From Anabaena azotica FACHB-119 (GTDB lineage Bacteria; Cyanobacteriota; Cyanobacteriia; Cyanobacteriales; Nostocaceae): 64,000 bases of DNA. The notes beneath the pieces are model-generated. The model saw only the letters and a program-made list of their open reading frames with translations, had not been told where the DNA came from and searched no databases. Below, piece by piece: positions 1 to 9,029 of this stretch. Position numbers and translations under genes: made by a program. The DNA is taken from assembly GCF_014697625.1 (NCBI RefSeq), contig NZ_JACJSG010000003.1:62001-126000 (forward strand). Reading direction: 5' to 3'. The first letter of the stretch is position 1. Each line of letters begins with the position of its first letter.

Positions 1-120
1 CATCATTGCTAAAAAAGGTCTTGTCCAATTTAATGTGGGTAAAGATAATCCTTGAATCCATTTACGAGGAATCCAGTTGTTCCACAAATTTTCGTTTTTT
101 ACCTCATCACTATTTTCCAT
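1..120 (-). CDS. Partial unknown protein, N-terminal 40 codons only
   Basis: An open frame begins at an ATG (complement of 118-120) and runs off the left edge of the window without a stop. A purine-rich AAAAGGGACA lies just upstream of the ATG as a plausible ribosome binding site. The visible peptide is Trp-rich (NLWNNWIPRKWIQG) and I do not recognise it. It follows the cargo-like gene on the same strand by 134 bp, so it may belong to the same transcript. The frame is short and could be chance, but the start signal and composition favour a real gene. Confidence 0.4.
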   Translation of the reverse strand, partial: MENSDEVKNENLWNNWIPRKWIQGLSLPTLNWTRPFLAMM

Positions 121-254
121 TATTGTCCCTTTTCACTTTTCAAGTAAAAATTATTTAACCTCAAGTAGTACTAGAAGACATAATTCTTCTTCCACATATT
201 TAAATGTATCAAATTAAAATTATCTGATAAAATACTGATCTCAAAGATTCATAG

Positions 255-1508
255 CTAATAACTTGGTTGCTTCTCTCCTCCAGTTGCTAACGACCAAAGT
301 AACATTAACAGCTTTCCCAGTCCTTCCACTATAGAACTTAAGTCAAATTGAAAGTTGAACTGGGCATCATCTTCACCAGCATTTATAGGTTTTTCTGGAG
401 CATTTACATTCCTCCACTTTTTAGCCAGTTCGATAGCTTTTTTTATTTCTGCTTTAGTTGCGTCTCTGATTTTGTCCAAATTGTCACAATTATCGTTCTC
501 CCATGATTTAACAAGCTTGTCCAAGGCATCTTTAAGTTTTTGATAAAGTTCTTTATGCCCTACCCAAGAGCCAATTCCCTCCTTTGGTATATTTCTATAG
601 TATTTATAAAGCTCTTTATCATAAAGCATTTGATAATAGCGTTCTATCATACCTTTTGATACATATCTTGGGTTTTGTCCCTTTGGAACTGAAAGATTTA
701 CTTTTTCAAGAGTTCCGCCAAGAAGTAACACTAAGATGTCATGAAGAATTTGCCTGCAATTATTTTCATTAGGTTTTTTTGATGAAGGTCGTTTGGGAGG
801 ACGCTGAAACGCATCATCAGACTGTGCATAAAGATTTTCTTGCTGAAAGAAGCTCTCCTGATTACTATCTTCTGTATCTCGCCATAGCTGAATTTGATTG
901 AGGTGAGGTATTGTTGTGGCAGAACCACTAAATCCTTGTGCGGCTAACTGCTGAATCGATTTTGCTCGATTGTCTCCATTTGCTTTTAGTTGCACTTGCT
1001 CATCTAAATCATCACTCGTAAGTTGTGTTTCCTCATCGGCATGAAGCTGTAGCTTTTCTTTTTCCTCGCATTGGGAGCATTTGAGTTGTACAGCATCAGT
1101 ATTTAGTTGCTGTTGTTGCTGGGAAGCTTGTTGCCGTTGTACTACAGGCGTAATGATATCAACTAAAGGTTTAGTTTGTGATTGTTGTACCTCTGGCGTT
1201 GACATTTCTCCTGGTTGCACATACGACCGGCTTATTCTCTCGGCTTCCATTCTGCGGAATAGCTGCTGTACTATGCGAAAATGTTGTTCGTCACAGTCTT
1301 GAGGCTGGCTAATTGACTGTTCTGGGCGACGCAGTGGGATTTTACTGATGTCGTGACCTGGGGGTTTGTCGATAACTTGCGCCTCTGGCAATACTGAAGG
1401 TGAAGTATCCAATGGTTCTAAACCAAAACCACGTACTGGGTTTTTAAGTGTAGGGATGGAAATATCCGTATTAGTCTTTTTGCCTTGGTTTTGGTATTCT
1501 CTAATCAT
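255..1508 (-). CDS. eCIS cargo-like protein with DUF4157-family N-terminus but no DUF4157 domain
   Basis: About 417 residues from ATG; a TTG six codons upstream is possible but the ATG is preceded by GGGAAAAAC. The N-terminal half has the linear hallmarks of cyanobacterial DUF4157 proteins: RGFG (26-29), GHDISKIPLRRP (51-62), a Q-rich stretch, a CxxC (144-147) within a VQLKC..CEEKE run, and a GFSGS...PHLNQIQ block (192-207) that in this family leads directly into the DUF4157 HExxH domain. Here that domain is absent. After a short linker comes a C-terminal domain (about 251-385) with Cys251, Cys341 and a WVGH motif (315-318), resembling terminal domains of polymorphic toxins. DUF4157 proteins are known as extracellular contractile injection system cargo. 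Calling this one a cargo or toxin is inference; no sheath or baseplate genes are in view. Confidence 0.6.
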   Translation of the reverse strand: MIREYQNQGKKTNTDISIPTLKNPVRGFGLEPLDTSPSVLPEAQVIDKPPGHDISKIPLRRPEQSISQPQDCDEQHFRIVQQLFRRMEAERISRSYVQPGEMSTPEVQQSQTKPLVDIITPVVQRQQASQQQQQLNTDAVQLKCSQCEEKEKLQLHADEETQLTSDDLDEQVQLKANGDNRAKSIQQLAAQGFSGSATTIPHLNQIQLWRDTEDSNQESFFQQENLYAQSDDAFQRPPKRPSSKKPNENNCRQILHDILVLLLGGTLEKVNLSVPKGQNPRYVSKGMIERYYQMLYDKELYKYYRNIPKEGIGSWVGHKELYQKLKDALDKLVKSWENDNCDNLDKIRDATKAEIKKAIELAKKWRNVNAPEKPINAGEDDAQFNFQFDLSSIVEGLGKLLMLLWSLATGGEKQPSY

Positions 1509-1844
1509 GTTTTTCCCAGTACCCAATTTGTAGATAAATCTAGATGTTGCTCGTATAAATATATACTATACTGTTAATAACAGTGCCAAAACTATTAGAC
1601 TTAAGTCTAATATTTTACTAACTGATGGCGATGGCGTTCCGCCCAGCTTCCCTACGGGACGCTCCGCGAACGCTGATCGCCTCCGGTCGGTCGTAGACCA
1701 TCGCCTTCCCCGCAGCGTAGCTGATCGCCTCATCTGGGTGTATTCGAGTGGCTTTGTTCTGTTTAGATTTTCTTGACAAATCACCTGTTAAAAAAGTCGG
1801 GGATTTGAACACCTACAACAGGGCAAAATTAATGAGACAGGCCA
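1509..1844. other. Intergenic region with a GC-rich palindromic repeat
   Basis: This 336-bp gap between two minus-strand genes is AT-rich at its left end and holds a GC-rich palindromic repeat described separately. Short frames across it on the minus strand are repeat translations, not genes. I see no clear terminator or promoter. Confidence 0.6.
1626..1735. repeat. Dispersed GC-rich palindromic repeat of Nostoc type
   Basis: The core 1634-1673 starts with GCGTTC and ends with GAACGC, with imperfect pairing between (CCGCCCAGC... / ...GCTCCGCG). It is followed by further CGATCGCC-like and CGCAGCGTAGC motifs. Such GC-rich palindromes built from the words CTACGGGACGCTCCGCGAACGC are interspersed widely in Nostoc genomes. 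Confidence 0.65.
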
Positions 1845-3221
1845 CTAAGTTAAGTGTCTAAAAACTATCTTTAGTAACTCTGCACGGGTGAAAGGTTTAG
1901 TTAAATATCCAGATGCACCAACTAATCTGGCTTTTACTTTGTCAACCAATCCCTTAGAACTTGTAACAAATATTATCGGAGTCTTTTTAAACATTGAATT
2001 GTTACGGATGATTTTACACAATTCATAACCATCAATCCCAGCCATATTCAAATCCAGTAAAATTAAATCTGGTTTGTGTCGAATAATTGACATAGCGGCT
2101 TTAAGCGGGTCATTGATAGCAACTACAGCAAAATTTTCACTTTCTAAAAACCGACTGATTTCTTTAAGAATTGTCTGACTATCATCTACAGAAACGATTT
2201 TATATAGTTGTTGATTCGTTCTGGTAGCGGGTGTTACTCTTTCGGGAACTGAATTTGTGGTATTTGATAATGTTAGTTCCTGATTGTTTGTATTGGCAGG
2301 AGTATAAGTTTGTGGTAATCGGACTAAAGGCGCTAAATTCTCTACAGCCAGTGTGGGGGTAATGGGCGTAGCATTGCTACTGATTTCTACTACTGTATCT
2401 ACTAATTTTTTGTTGAGTAATCCGATTGTAGATTTAGGAGTAAATTTTGATTCTGCCAAAATTTTTGGTAATTGGTCAAATGGGGGATCTGGTTCGTGTA
2501 AAATAATATCTCCAGTCAGGATATATGGATACAAATTTTGTGCTAGTTGAATTTCATCCTGATTCATAATTATAGCTAGATGACGTAGGCTGAAACCCTT
2601 CATCCAGTAAGTTAATTTTGGCTGTAATTCTGGAGATTTTTTGCTGTCAAGCAACAGGTATGGACGTTGGTAGGGAGAGGTAATTTTGGGTAGGTAAGAC
2701 TGCCAAGTTTGTAATCTCAGTTGACAGCGATCGCTAACTTTGGTTACATCAATTCGGCAAATTTCTGGCAGTTTCTGCTGTGAGTTGGTTAATTCATAAG
2801 TACCTGTTTTAATTAACAAGAATGATTCAATTACGTCTTTGACAAGTTCTTGAATTAAGACTGTAGCTTGTGTTGTATCCAAATATCCTTGTTTCATCAG
2901 CCAATGAATAGCTTGATACTCAGGTGGTTGATTAATTGTATTGCTGTTATTTTGTGCATCAGTTTCAAACAGCAAGCGTAACTGCAAGCGAATTTCGTGA
3001 GTTACTTGGGGAATTTGCTGGCTGAGGCGGCGTAGATGTCTTTCTAATCTATCAAATGGTTCTACTGAATGGGTAGCATAAGTGATTGTGCCATCTTCTA
3101 GGTAAATTGACCAAGTAACTGAGTTGCACAATGCTTGTATACAAGTGGTGTCAAAACAACTCGATAAATGTCTTAATAAACTATGAGGACGTAGTGCTGT
3201 AAATGTACCGTAATTATTCAT
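1845..3221 (-). CDS. PatA-type response regulator (PATAN domain plus C-terminal receiver)
   Basis: I use the ATG at 3221 (458 residues); a TTG eight codons upstream also fits but has no ribosome site. The N-terminal 300 residues (TALRPHSLLRHLSS..., then SVTWSIYLEDGTITYATHS) match the PATAN/DUF4388-like region of cyanobacterial PatA-family regulators. A variable linker rich in T/N/P follows (about 290-335), then a receiver domain (about 337-458) with acidic pair VDDS, phospho-acceptor in ILLDLNM, switch Thr in FVTSS and Lys in LTKPF. No CheA/CheY-like partner is adjacent, so it is an orphan regulator here. PatA relatives affect heterocyst patterning, pili or phototaxis; which applies here is unknown. 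Confidence 0.85.
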   Translation of the reverse strand: MNNYGTFTALRPHSLLRHLSSCFDTTCIQALCNSVTWSIYLEDGTITYATHSVEPFDRLERHLRRLSQQIPQVTHEIRLQLRLLFETDAQNNSNTINQPPEYQAIHWLMKQGYLDTTQATVLIQELVKDVIESFLLIKTGTYELTNSQQKLPEICRIDVTKVSDRCQLRLQTWQSYLPKITSPYQRPYLLLDSKKSPELQPKLTYWMKGFSLRHLAIIMNQDEIQLAQNLYPYILTGDIILHEPDPPFDQLPKILAESKFTPKSTIGLLNKKLVDTVVEISSNATPITPTLAVENLAPLVRLPQTYTPANTNNQELTLSNTTNSVPERVTPATRTNQQLYKIVSVDDSQTILKEISRFLESENFAVVAINDPLKAAMSIIRHKPDLILLDLNMAGIDGYELCKIIRNNSMFKKTPIIFVTSSKGLVDKVKARLVGASGYLTKPFTRAELLKIVFRHLT

Positions 3222-3823
3222 ATTGTTGTTGTTTTCTGAAAACAAATAGGTATTATGTCCAAAAAGAAAACGGAAAATATCAAGTTATTATCGAATTTAC
3301 TAGCTGTTGCTAAATCTAAGTCTGAGAAAATTGCCAGATATTTGACAATTTGAATATTCTAAATATCTAATATGTGGTTAATTTGCTTACTCTCTATCTA
3401 AATTCAAAATGTTAGGACAAAATTGAGTTTAAGTCGTATTAGTTACATTAGGTATTTTTCTCATGATGATTTATTCAATTTTAATTTTTATTTTTCTATA
3501 TAAAAATAAAGATTCCACACAAAATCTTTAAAAATATGTGTAGGCAAAAGCGAATCATTTATTATATTCTGTGGTTGCTATATATGAATTTTGATAGATG
3601 GGTTAATGTCCCTAATGAGGACTTGTGATTGCTGATTTACTCTACATTTCGATTAAGTTTTTCTAAAAGGTGTAGAACTGGCGGTGAAAGTGTTCTTTTG
3701 GATGAATATTCAATCATCTACTGTCAAACATCTACCTGTGGTCTTGTCGGCTTCGGCTGTGGAAACTATATACTTTGAAGAAAGGAAAATAGAGCTTTGG
3801 ACTATAACATAACAAAAAACGTT
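3222..3823. other. Divergent AT-rich intergenic region
   Basis: About 600 bp separate the PatA-type gene (leftward) from the vWA gene (rightward), so promoters for both should lie here. It is AT-rich without tandem repeats. A weak sigma70-like pair TTGTCG (3744-3749) and TATACT (3769-3774), with a long 19-bp spacer, lies about 50 bp before the vWA start. I see no tRNA or other RNA gene. Confidence 0.5.
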
Positions 3824-4498
3824 ATGAATGATACGTTAGTACTAGATGAATTAGTAGAGTTTGCGGAGAACCCAGAACCACGCTGTCCTTGCGTGTTGTT
3901 GCTGGATACATCTGGCTCGATGCAAGGCGCGGCGATAGAGGCGTTAAATCAGGGCTTGCTGAGTTTGAAAGATGAGTTGATGAAAAATTCCATAGCAGCC
4001 AGACGGGTAGAAATTGCGATCGTAACATTTGATAGTCATATCAATGTGGTACAAGACTTTGTAACTGCCGATCAATTTAACCCACCTATTTTGACAGCGC
4101 AAGGATTAACCAGTATGGGGGCGGGTATTCATAAAGCACTGGATATGGTGCAAGAACGCAAATCATTATATCGTGCTAATGGGATTGCTTACTATCGCCC
4201 TTGGGTGTTTATGATTACGGATGGTGAGCCGCAAGGTGAACTAGATCATCTAGTAGAGCAAGCGGCGCTGCGTCTGCAAGGAGATGAGGTAAATAAGCGG
4301 GTGGCATTTTTCAGCGTGGGTGTAGAAAATGCCAACATGACGCGGTTAAATCAAATAGCCGTGCGGACACCATTAAAACTGAAAGGGCTGAATTTTATTG
4401 AGATGTTTGTTTGGTTATCGGCTAGTATGTCGGCAGTTTCCCATTCGCAAATTGACGAACAGGTAGCACTACCGCCCATTGGTTGGGGGTCTATCTAA
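3824..4498 (+). CDS. TerY-like von Willebrand factor A domain protein
   Basis: I start at the ATG at 3824 (224 residues); a TTG at 3797 is in frame but weaker. The protein is a single vWA domain with an intact MIDAS metal site: DTSGSMQG (DxSxS, about 27-32), the Thr of GLTSMG, and the Asp of MITDGEPQG. Length and motif spacing fit TerY-type vWA proteins. It opens a three-gene set with a PP2C phosphatase and a kinase-TPR protein, an arrangement known as the TerY-P triad in Ter-linked stress systems. No TerD, TerB or TerC genes are in view, so the wider Ter link is inference. Its likely role is a metal-dependent scaffold whose phosphorylation state is set by its two neighbours. Confidence 0.85.
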   Translation: MNDTLVLDELVEFAENPEPRCPCVLLLDTSGSMQGAAIEALNQGLLSLKDELMKNSIAARRVEIAIVTFDSHINVVQDFVTADQFNPPILTAQGLTSMGAGIHKALDMVQERKSLYRANGIAYYRPWVFMITDGEPQGELDHLVEQAALRLQGDEVNKRVAFFSVGVENANMTRLNQIAVRTPLKLKGLNFIEMFVWLSASMSAVSHSQIDEQVALPPIGWGSI

Positions 4499-4585
4499 CA
4501 GTTATCAGTTACCAGTTATCAGTACAAACAACGTTCATCATTGATAACTGTTCACTGTTCACTGTTCACTGTTCACTGATTAAAA
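4499..4585. repeat. STRR array, CAGTTATCA and GTTCACT heptamers
   Basis: Heptamer-based repeats begin right after the vWA stop (CAGTTATCAGTTACCAGTTATCAGT) and continue as GATAACTG then four copies of GTTCACT. The two halves are partly complementary and could form a hairpin. This is the STRR type typical of heterocystous cyanobacteria. Confidence 0.8.
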
Positions 4586-4632
4586 GCAGTTTGCGGCTTG
4601 ACACTTACACAGCTAGCTGACAAAACAAATAT

Positions 4633-5412
4633 ATGAAAACATCAAAACAGAACCCTCATTGGCAGGTAGTCGCCGCCTCTGTCTGTGGTACAAGCCACAT
4701 CAAAAATAAGCAGCTGTGTCAGGATGCTCACCACTGGCAGTTATTGCCGGGGAATGTGTTGGTGGCTGCAGCCGCAGATGGCGCGGGTTCTGCAAGTCAA
4801 GGGAAAGTCGGGGCGATGGTGGCGGTGGAGACAGCCATTGAGAATTTATCGCTCAAAGAGATTACTAGAAAATCCTTAACTGATGATGAAGCTGTGCAAT
4901 TGCTGTTAACGGATGCCTTGTTGGCGGCAAAAAAAGCTGTGGAAGATGAAGCAGCAGCTTGTAAACAACAGCCCCAGGATTTAGCCACTACTTTAATTAT
5001 TGCGATCGCCTCACCGGAAATGGTAGCCGCCGTACAAGTCGGCGATGGTACAGCCGTTGCCAAGGATCGTGCAGGCAACTTACTAGCCCTCACCTTACCA
5101 GACAACGGCGAGTATATCAACGAGACAACTTTTTTAACTTCACCAGGTGCATTAGATACAGCCCAGATGCGATTATGGCGCGAAGCCATAGTCAATGTAG
5201 CCCTGCTCACCGACGGACTGCAAATGCTGGCTTTAAATATGGTTGTTGGGGAACCTCACAAACCGTTCTTTTTTCCCTTATTCGACTTTGTGAAAAAAGC
5301 GCAGGATCAAGCAGAAGCCAAAGAACAGTTAGTGAAATTCTTAGGTTCAGAGCGAATTACACAACGTACTGATGATGATTTGACATTGATTATTGGGTGT
5401 TTTGGTCAATAG
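4633..5412 (+). CDS. PP2C-family serine/threonine protein phosphatase
   Basis: The 259-residue protein carries the PP2C metal-binding motifs in order: CQDAHHW (Asp of motif 1), AAADGAGSASQGKVGA (DGxG), ATTLI, VQVGDGTAVA (VGD), LLTDGLQML and RTDDDLTLIIG (paired Asp). A soluble single domain with no membrane segment is expected. It is the middle gene of the vWA-phosphatase-kinase triad and should oppose the downstream kinase, with the vWA protein as a likely substrate; the latter is inference. The last codons and stop (GGTCAATAG) run into an STRR-type array that begins TCATTGGTAA, as also happens at the end of the kinase gene. Confidence 0.9.
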   Translation: MKTSKQNPHWQVVAASVCGTSHIKNKQLCQDAHHWQLLPGNVLVAAAADGAGSASQGKVGAMVAVETAIENLSLKEITRKSLTDDEAVQLLLTDALLAAKKAVEDEAAACKQQPQDLATTLIIAIASPEMVAAVQVGDGTAVAKDRAGNLLALTLPDNGEYINETTFLTSPGALDTAQMRLWREAIVNVALLTDGLQMLALNMVVGEPHKPFFFPLFDFVKKAQDQAEAKEQLVKFLGSERITQRTDDDLTLIIGCFGQ

Positions 5413-5540
5413 TCATTGGTAATGGGTCATTGGTAATGGGTAATTGGTAATTGGTAATTGGTAATTGGTCATTAGTTATTCTCCTCTGCCCCCCATCTCC
5501 CCCCACTCCCTCATCTCCCCAGTCCCCAGTCCCTTAACCC
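5413..5540. repeat. TTGGTAA-type STRR array and pyrimidine-rich CCCCA(G/T)C tract
   Basis: 5413-5475 is a run of TTGGTAA/TTGGTCA/TGGGTAA heptamers. 5480-5535 is a pyrimidine tract made of CATCTCCCC and CCAGTCC words (CCCCART type). The next gene starts only 11 bp after the array. Confidence 0.8.
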
Positions 5541-5550
5541 TAATCGAATC

Positions 5551-7737
5551 ATGAAGGTATTACGTTATCTTCCACAGGAAGAGATTATCAGCCTCAGCGT
5601 TAGTTTGGGGCGTGGCGGTGAAGCTTGTATTTATGCTGTGCCGTCGGCGGGTGATTGTGTGGCGAAGGTTTATCATAAGCCGACAGTTGCCCATGCTCAT
5701 AAGTTACAGGCGATGCTGGCTAACCCACCGGACAACCCTACGGCTAGTTTGGGGCATATTTCCATTGCTTGGCCGCAAGAATTATTATGGTCAGCAGATG
5801 AACAAGAGCGCGTTATCGGTTTTTTGATGCCGCGCATTCGAGGAATGCGCCCCATCATCGACTTTTATAACCCCCGGACTCGCCGTCAACATTGCCCTCT
5901 CTTTAATTATCAATACCTACTCCGCACGGCGCGAAATTTGGCGGCGGCTTTTGCGGCGTTACACAATAGCGGTTATTGTGTGGGTGATGTCAACGAATCA
6001 AACATTCTGGTGAGTGACACCGCCTTAGTTACCTTGGTAGATACTGATTCTTTCCAAGTACTAGACCCGGAAAATGATCATGTCTACCGTTGTCCTGTGG
6101 GTAAGCCAGAGTTTACACCCCCAGAACTACAAAATAAAATTTTTGCTCACCACGATCGCCAAATCAGTCATGATTTATTTGGTTTAGGGGTGCTAATCTT
6201 CCAACTGTTGATGGAAGGTACGCATCCCTTTTCTGGTATTTATCAAGGTATCCCCGAACCGCCGCCTTACGAAGCCAGAATTGCTGCCGGACATTTCACC
6301 TATAGCCAAAGGCGACAAGTACCTTATATCCCGACTCCCATCGCCCCGCCTTGGGAAATGCTGCATCCGGGCTTACAAGCGCTGTTTCTGCGTTGTTTTG
6401 AGGATGGTCATCACGACCCAGACATCCGCCCTAACGCCCAGGCTTGGCTATCAGCGATAGCGGAAGCGGAAGATGCCCTAGTTACCTGCACCGCTAATAG
6501 TCAACATCGCTACAGCAATCACCTGCACAGTTGCCCTTGGTGTGAACGAACTCTACGCTTGGGTGGACGTGACCCGTTTCCCTCAGTTCTGGCGATTGAA
6601 AATAGAGAACATCTGCGTCCCCGGATGCCGAAAAAGCGGCAATACACCCAGGGAAATCAACCTGCTATTCCACTGCCTGTTTTACCCGCATACCAAAACA
6701 ACTGGCAATTATCAACCCCCAGCTTTTCACCTTATCGTCATCGCTGGAAAGGGAAATTTTATCCGGCAATCTTTTGTGTACTGGGTTTGGGGGTGTTGGG
6801 TTACTTGGATATGGTGACGAAATTCACTCGTCCTCTAGTTTCCCAAAATAACTATGCTCAACAAGCCCTGATGCCTCAACAAGCTAATGGTAACACCCTG
6901 AGTTTTACAGATTACTATAAACAAGGTCATACTGCTTACCAAGAGCGCGATTATAAGCAGGCGGTGGACAATTTTACTCAAGCTATTCAACAGGAACCGA
7001 CGAATCCCAAGCCTTTGATTAATCGAGGTAATGCTCGTTACAACCTCAAAGACTACGAGGGCGCAATAGCAGACTATACAGCAGCTTTGCGGGTTAATCC
7101 AGGGGAATTTAAGGCTTATGTGAATCGGGGAAATGCCCGCTTGATGATGGCTGAGTATAGTAATGATCCTGACCAACAGTATAAATTAGCGACAGCCGAC
7201 TTTAACCATGCCTTGAAACTCAACATTAATGAAGCGGAAGCTTATATCCGTCGGGGGATTGTGCGATCGCAAATTGCTAAGTATAGTGGCGACACTATCA
7301 GGGATTTTCAACAAGCGATCGCTGATTTTGATCGAGCAATTAAACTCAACCCCAGCAAAACTGAAGCCTATTTTCAACGTGGTTCTGTCCGCTACCAAAT
7401 CGCTCAATATAGCGGTGATTCTACATGGCAGTATCAGCAGGCGATCGTTGATTTTGACCAAGCCTTAAAAATTAATGACAAACTTGCCAAAGTATATCTC
7501 AAACGCGGCATGGTTCGCTATGAACTAGGGCAAATTACTAATAATATATCTGGCGCAAATCAGACTAAAGCACTCGCTGATTTAAAACTAGCTGCCAAAC
7601 TAGCTTTAGAACAAGAAGATACCGAAAGTTATCAACAAGCACTCAGCAGTATCTGTATCATTGATGATAGCAAATGTAATGCTTTATTCCAAAGTTCTAC
7701 CATGTGGGGATATACAGGTACAGATAATAGTCAATAG
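5551..7737 (+). CDS. Membrane-anchored protein kinase with Cys/His cluster and TPR repeats
   Basis: 728 residues. The N-terminal kinase domain (1-310) has a glycine loop LGRGGEACIY (19-28), Lys39 in VAKVYHK, a catalytic-loop equivalent GDVNESN (Asp146, Asn151) and a DFG equivalent DTDS (Asp164). A short Cys/His cluster follows (Cys313, His319, His324, His326, Cys328, Cys331 in SCPWCER), possibly a zinc knuckle. A single membrane segment is predicted at about 403-420, then at least five TPRs (about 452-690), several beginning IADFDRAIKLNP-like. This is the kinase partner of the adjacent vWA and PP2C proteins. The topology puts kinase and TPRs on opposite sides of a membrane, an inference from one hydrophobic segment. 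The stop codon sits in the same GTCAATAGTCATTGGTAA context as that of the PP2C gene. Confidence 0.88.
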   Translation: MKVLRYLPQEEIISLSVSLGRGGEACIYAVPSAGDCVAKVYHKPTVAHAHKLQAMLANPPDNPTASLGHISIAWPQELLWSADEQERVIGFLMPRIRGMRPIIDFYNPRTRRQHCPLFNYQYLLRTARNLAAAFAALHNSGYCVGDVNESNILVSDTALVTLVDTDSFQVLDPENDHVYRCPVGKPEFTPPELQNKIFAHHDRQISHDLFGLGVLIFQLLMEGTHPFSGIYQGIPEPPPYEARIAAGHFTYSQRRQVPYIPTPIAPPWEMLHPGLQALFLRCFEDGHHDPDIRPNAQAWLSAIAEAEDALVTCTANSQHRYSNHLHSCPWCERTLRLGGRDPFPSVLAIENREHLRPRMPKKRQYTQGNQPAIPLPVLPAYQNNWQLSTPSFSPYRHRWKGKFYPAIFCVLGLGVLGYLDMVTKFTRPLVSQNNYAQQALMPQQANGNTLSFTDYYKQGHTAYQERDYKQAVDNFTQAIQQEPTNPKPLINRGNARYNLKDYEGAIADYTAALRVNPGEFKAYVNRGNARLMMAEYSNDPDQQYKLATADFNHALKLNINEAEAYIRRGIVRSQIAKYSGDTIRDFQQAIADFDRAIKLNPSKTEAYFQRGSVRYQIAQYSGDSTWQYQQAIVDFDQALKINDKLAKVYLKRGMVRYELGQITNNISGANQTKALADLKLAAKLALEQEDTESYQQALSSICIIDDSKCNALFQSSTMWGYTGTDNSQ

Positions 7738-8144
7738 TCATTGGTAATTGGTAATTGGTAATTGGTAATTGGTAATTGGTAAAAGACTGGTATATTGTCT
7801 GTTTAGATACTTATAATGTTGTATTTTTGGTAATTGGTGGTCGCTAATGTTAGCAATTAGTTACCAAATAGGTACTACATTGTAAGCAATTGGACAGACT
7901 TTATTCGCAGCCATAAGCCAATTACCCATTACCCATTACCCATTACCAATTACCATTTTTTATATTCATCAAGCTTTCACATACAAAATATCGATATTTA
8001 TCTTCTCTTTATACAAAAGCCCTAAATAACCGTTAAATTATGTACGAAGAAAAAAATATTAGCTACGAATTTTTCTTCCAGTGCATCCGCTTCATCGCTA
8101 TAAATTTACCAAATTAATCTCTCTCCACATCGTGAGGTAATTAT
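7738..8144. other. Intergenic region with opposed TTGGTAA arrays and a stem-loop before rfbF
   Basis: 7738-7782 carries tandem TTGGTAA heptamers and 7917-7955 carries the complementary form (CCAATTACCCATTACCC), so the two could pair into a long hairpin around a 135-bp loop. Just upstream of rfbF, GAAGAAAAA (8046-8054) and TTTTTCTTC (8070-8078) form a perfect 9-bp inverted repeat. Promoters for the polysaccharide island should lie in this gap; I cannot assign one with confidence. Confidence 0.6.
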
Positions 8145-8918
8145 ATGAAAGCAGTAATTTTGGCTGGAGGACTCGGTACACGCCTCAGCGAAGAAACCAG
8201 CATCAAACCTAAGCCGATGGTAGAAATTGGTGGTAAGCCAATTCTTTGGCACATTATGAAAACATATTCCGCCCACGGCATTAATGATTTTATTATTTGT
8301 TGTGGTTACAAAGGTTACGTCATTAAAGAGTATTTTGCTAACTACTTTTTACATATGTCTGATGTAACTTTTGATATGCGTTTTAACCAAATGAATGTAC
8401 ATTCTGGTTACGCTGAACCTTGGCGAGTAACTTTGGTGAATACAGGTGATAACACCATGACTGGTGGACGCTTAAAGCGTGTCCGCGAACATATTGGTAA
8501 TGAAACTTTCTGTTTTACCTATGGTGATGGTGTTAGTGATGTTAATATTACTGAATTAGTAAAATTTCATCAAGAACAAAAGACCTTAGCAACACTCACC
8601 GCAGTCCAACCAGCCGGACGTTTTGGAGCGATTTCTTTGGGACAGGAACAAACCAAAATCAGCAGTTTCCGGGAAAAGCCGGAAGGTGATGGTGCTTGGA
8701 TTAATGGTGGTTATTTTGTCCTTGAACCAGAAGTGGTAGATTTGATTGCAGAAGATGCTACAGTTTGGGAAAAAGAACCATTAGAAAAGTTGGCAGATAT
8801 GGAAGAGTTGTCAGCTTTCAAACACAATGGTTTTTGGCAACCAATGGATACCTTGCGAGATAAAAACTACTTAGAAGACTTATGGCAGAATAACCAAGCT
8901 CCTTGGAAAGTTTGGTAA
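8145..8918 (+). CDS. rfbF: Glucose-1-phosphate cytidylyltransferase
   Basis: 257 residues, the usual length. The N-terminus has the nucleotidyltransferase signature [12 protein letters not shown] followed by KPKPM, and later motifs YGDGVSDVN (metal-binding Asp), [14 protein letters not shown] and [11 protein letters not shown] are those of RfbF/DdhA. It converts glucose-1-phosphate and CTP to CDP-glucose. The start is supported by GTGAGGTAATTAT before ATG. It is the first gene of the rightward polysaccharide island. The usual partner CDP-glucose 4,6-dehydratase (RfbG) is not obvious nearby; the SDR two genes downstream may replace it. The position matches the first gene of the HEP island of Anabaena PCC 7120. 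Confidence 0.93.
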   Translation: MKAVILAGGLGTRLSEETSIKPKPMVEIGGKPILWHIMKTYSAHGINDFIICCGYKGYVIKEYFANYFLHMSDVTFDMRFNQMNVHSGYAEPWRVTLVNTGDNTMTGGRLKRVREHIGNETFCFTYGDGVSDVNITELVKFHQEQKTLATLTAVQPAGRFGAISLGQEQTKISSFREKPEGDGAWINGGYFVLEPEVVDLIAEDATVWEKEPLEKLADMEELSAFKHNGFWQPMDTLRDKNYLEDLWQNNQAPWKVW

Positions 8919-9029
8919 TATCTTGACAAAGAAATCAAAAAGGTTTGGCATTTTGTCCTACATAAATTTGATTTCTGATGTAAGGTATTGTTTACTAATT
9001 TTAGTGTAATTTTAAGTGCAATAATACCA

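Noticed and set aside
3744..3774. sigma70 promoter for the vWA gene
   Set aside because: The 19-bp spacer and weak -35 make it too uncertain to list as a feature.
4797..5210. 137-residue minus-strand frame
   Set aside because: It lies fully inside the PP2C gene, whose motifs are intact on the plus strand.
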